DNA of 6,079 nucleotides, from the NCBI GenBank assembly GCA_029939875.1, contig JAOZSC010000180.1, forward strand, positions 1-6,079. Reading direction: 5' to 3'. This document shows, one piece after another, positions 6,078 through 6,079 of the stretch. The notes beneath the pieces were generated by a model, which was not told the origin of the DNA, did no database searches, and saw nothing but the letters and a program-made list of their open reading frames with translations. Position 1 is the stretch's first letter; the number at the start of each line of letters is the position of its first letter. A program made the position numbers and the translations under genes. This DNA is from Desulfobacterales bacterium. Lineage in GTDB: Bacteria > Desulfobacterota > Desulfobacteria > Desulfobacterales > JAFDCJ01.

Positions 6078-6079
6078 TA

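Noticed and set aside
1..6079. CRISPR arrays, tRNA or rRNA genes, transposase genes, toxin-antitoxin or defence genes
   Set aside because: None was seen on either strand; nearly all of the window is explained by the six genes and the repeats listed.

Overview
The window holds the dissimilatory sulfite reductase (dsr) locus of a sulfate-reducing bacterium. It most resembles a Desulfobacterota organism of the Desulfobacterales type. The evidence is a reductive-type dsrA-dsrB-dsrD order, the presence of dsrD (typical of sulfate/sulfite reducers), and a basic tetraheme cytochrome c3. The lineage call rests on protein resemblance from memory, not on a search.

Layout. Positions 1-185 are the promoter and leader of a plus-strand gene for a periplasmic, very lysine-rich cytochrome c3 (186-671). 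A hairpin with A- and T-runs on its two sides (695-730) lies between this gene and the minus-strand genes that converge on it, so it can end transcription from both directions. The rest of the window is one minus-strand gene row. Read in transcription order it is dsrA (6077-4764, complete but with only 2 nt of upstream sequence), dsrB (4753-3608), dsrD (3543-3304), dsrN, a CbiA-type amidotransferase gene (3249-1801), and a PrmA-like methyltransferase gene (1624-776). Spacers are 10, 64, 54 and 176 nt. The operon promoter lies outside the window.

How the genes work together. DsrA and DsrB form the siroheme/[4Fe-4S] enzyme that reduces sulfite in the cytoplasm. DsrD is a small winged-helix protein known to activate DsrAB. 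DsrN probably amidates siroheme to the siroheme-amide found in DsrAB. The role of the last gene is unknown. Its C-terminal half is a PrmA-type SAM methyltransferase, but its N-terminal half looks like a winged helix, not the usual L11-recognition domain. The cytochrome is a periplasmic electron carrier. A link with energy metabolism is reasonable, but nothing here ties it directly to DsrAB.

The least ordinary parts are: (i) a nearly palindromic, MITE-like element of about 150 bp between dsrN and the methyltransferase gene, whose terminal repeat supplies the last codons and stop codon of dsrN; (ii) a run of five 7-bp repeats inside the dsrN interdomain linker; (iii) the winged-helix/PrmA fusion at the end of the dsr gene row; (iv) a strong hairpin between dsrB and dsrD that pairs better in the mRNA sense than in the antisense; and (v) the extreme lysine content of the cytochrome. 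No RNA genes, CRISPR arrays, transposase genes or attachment sites were seen.
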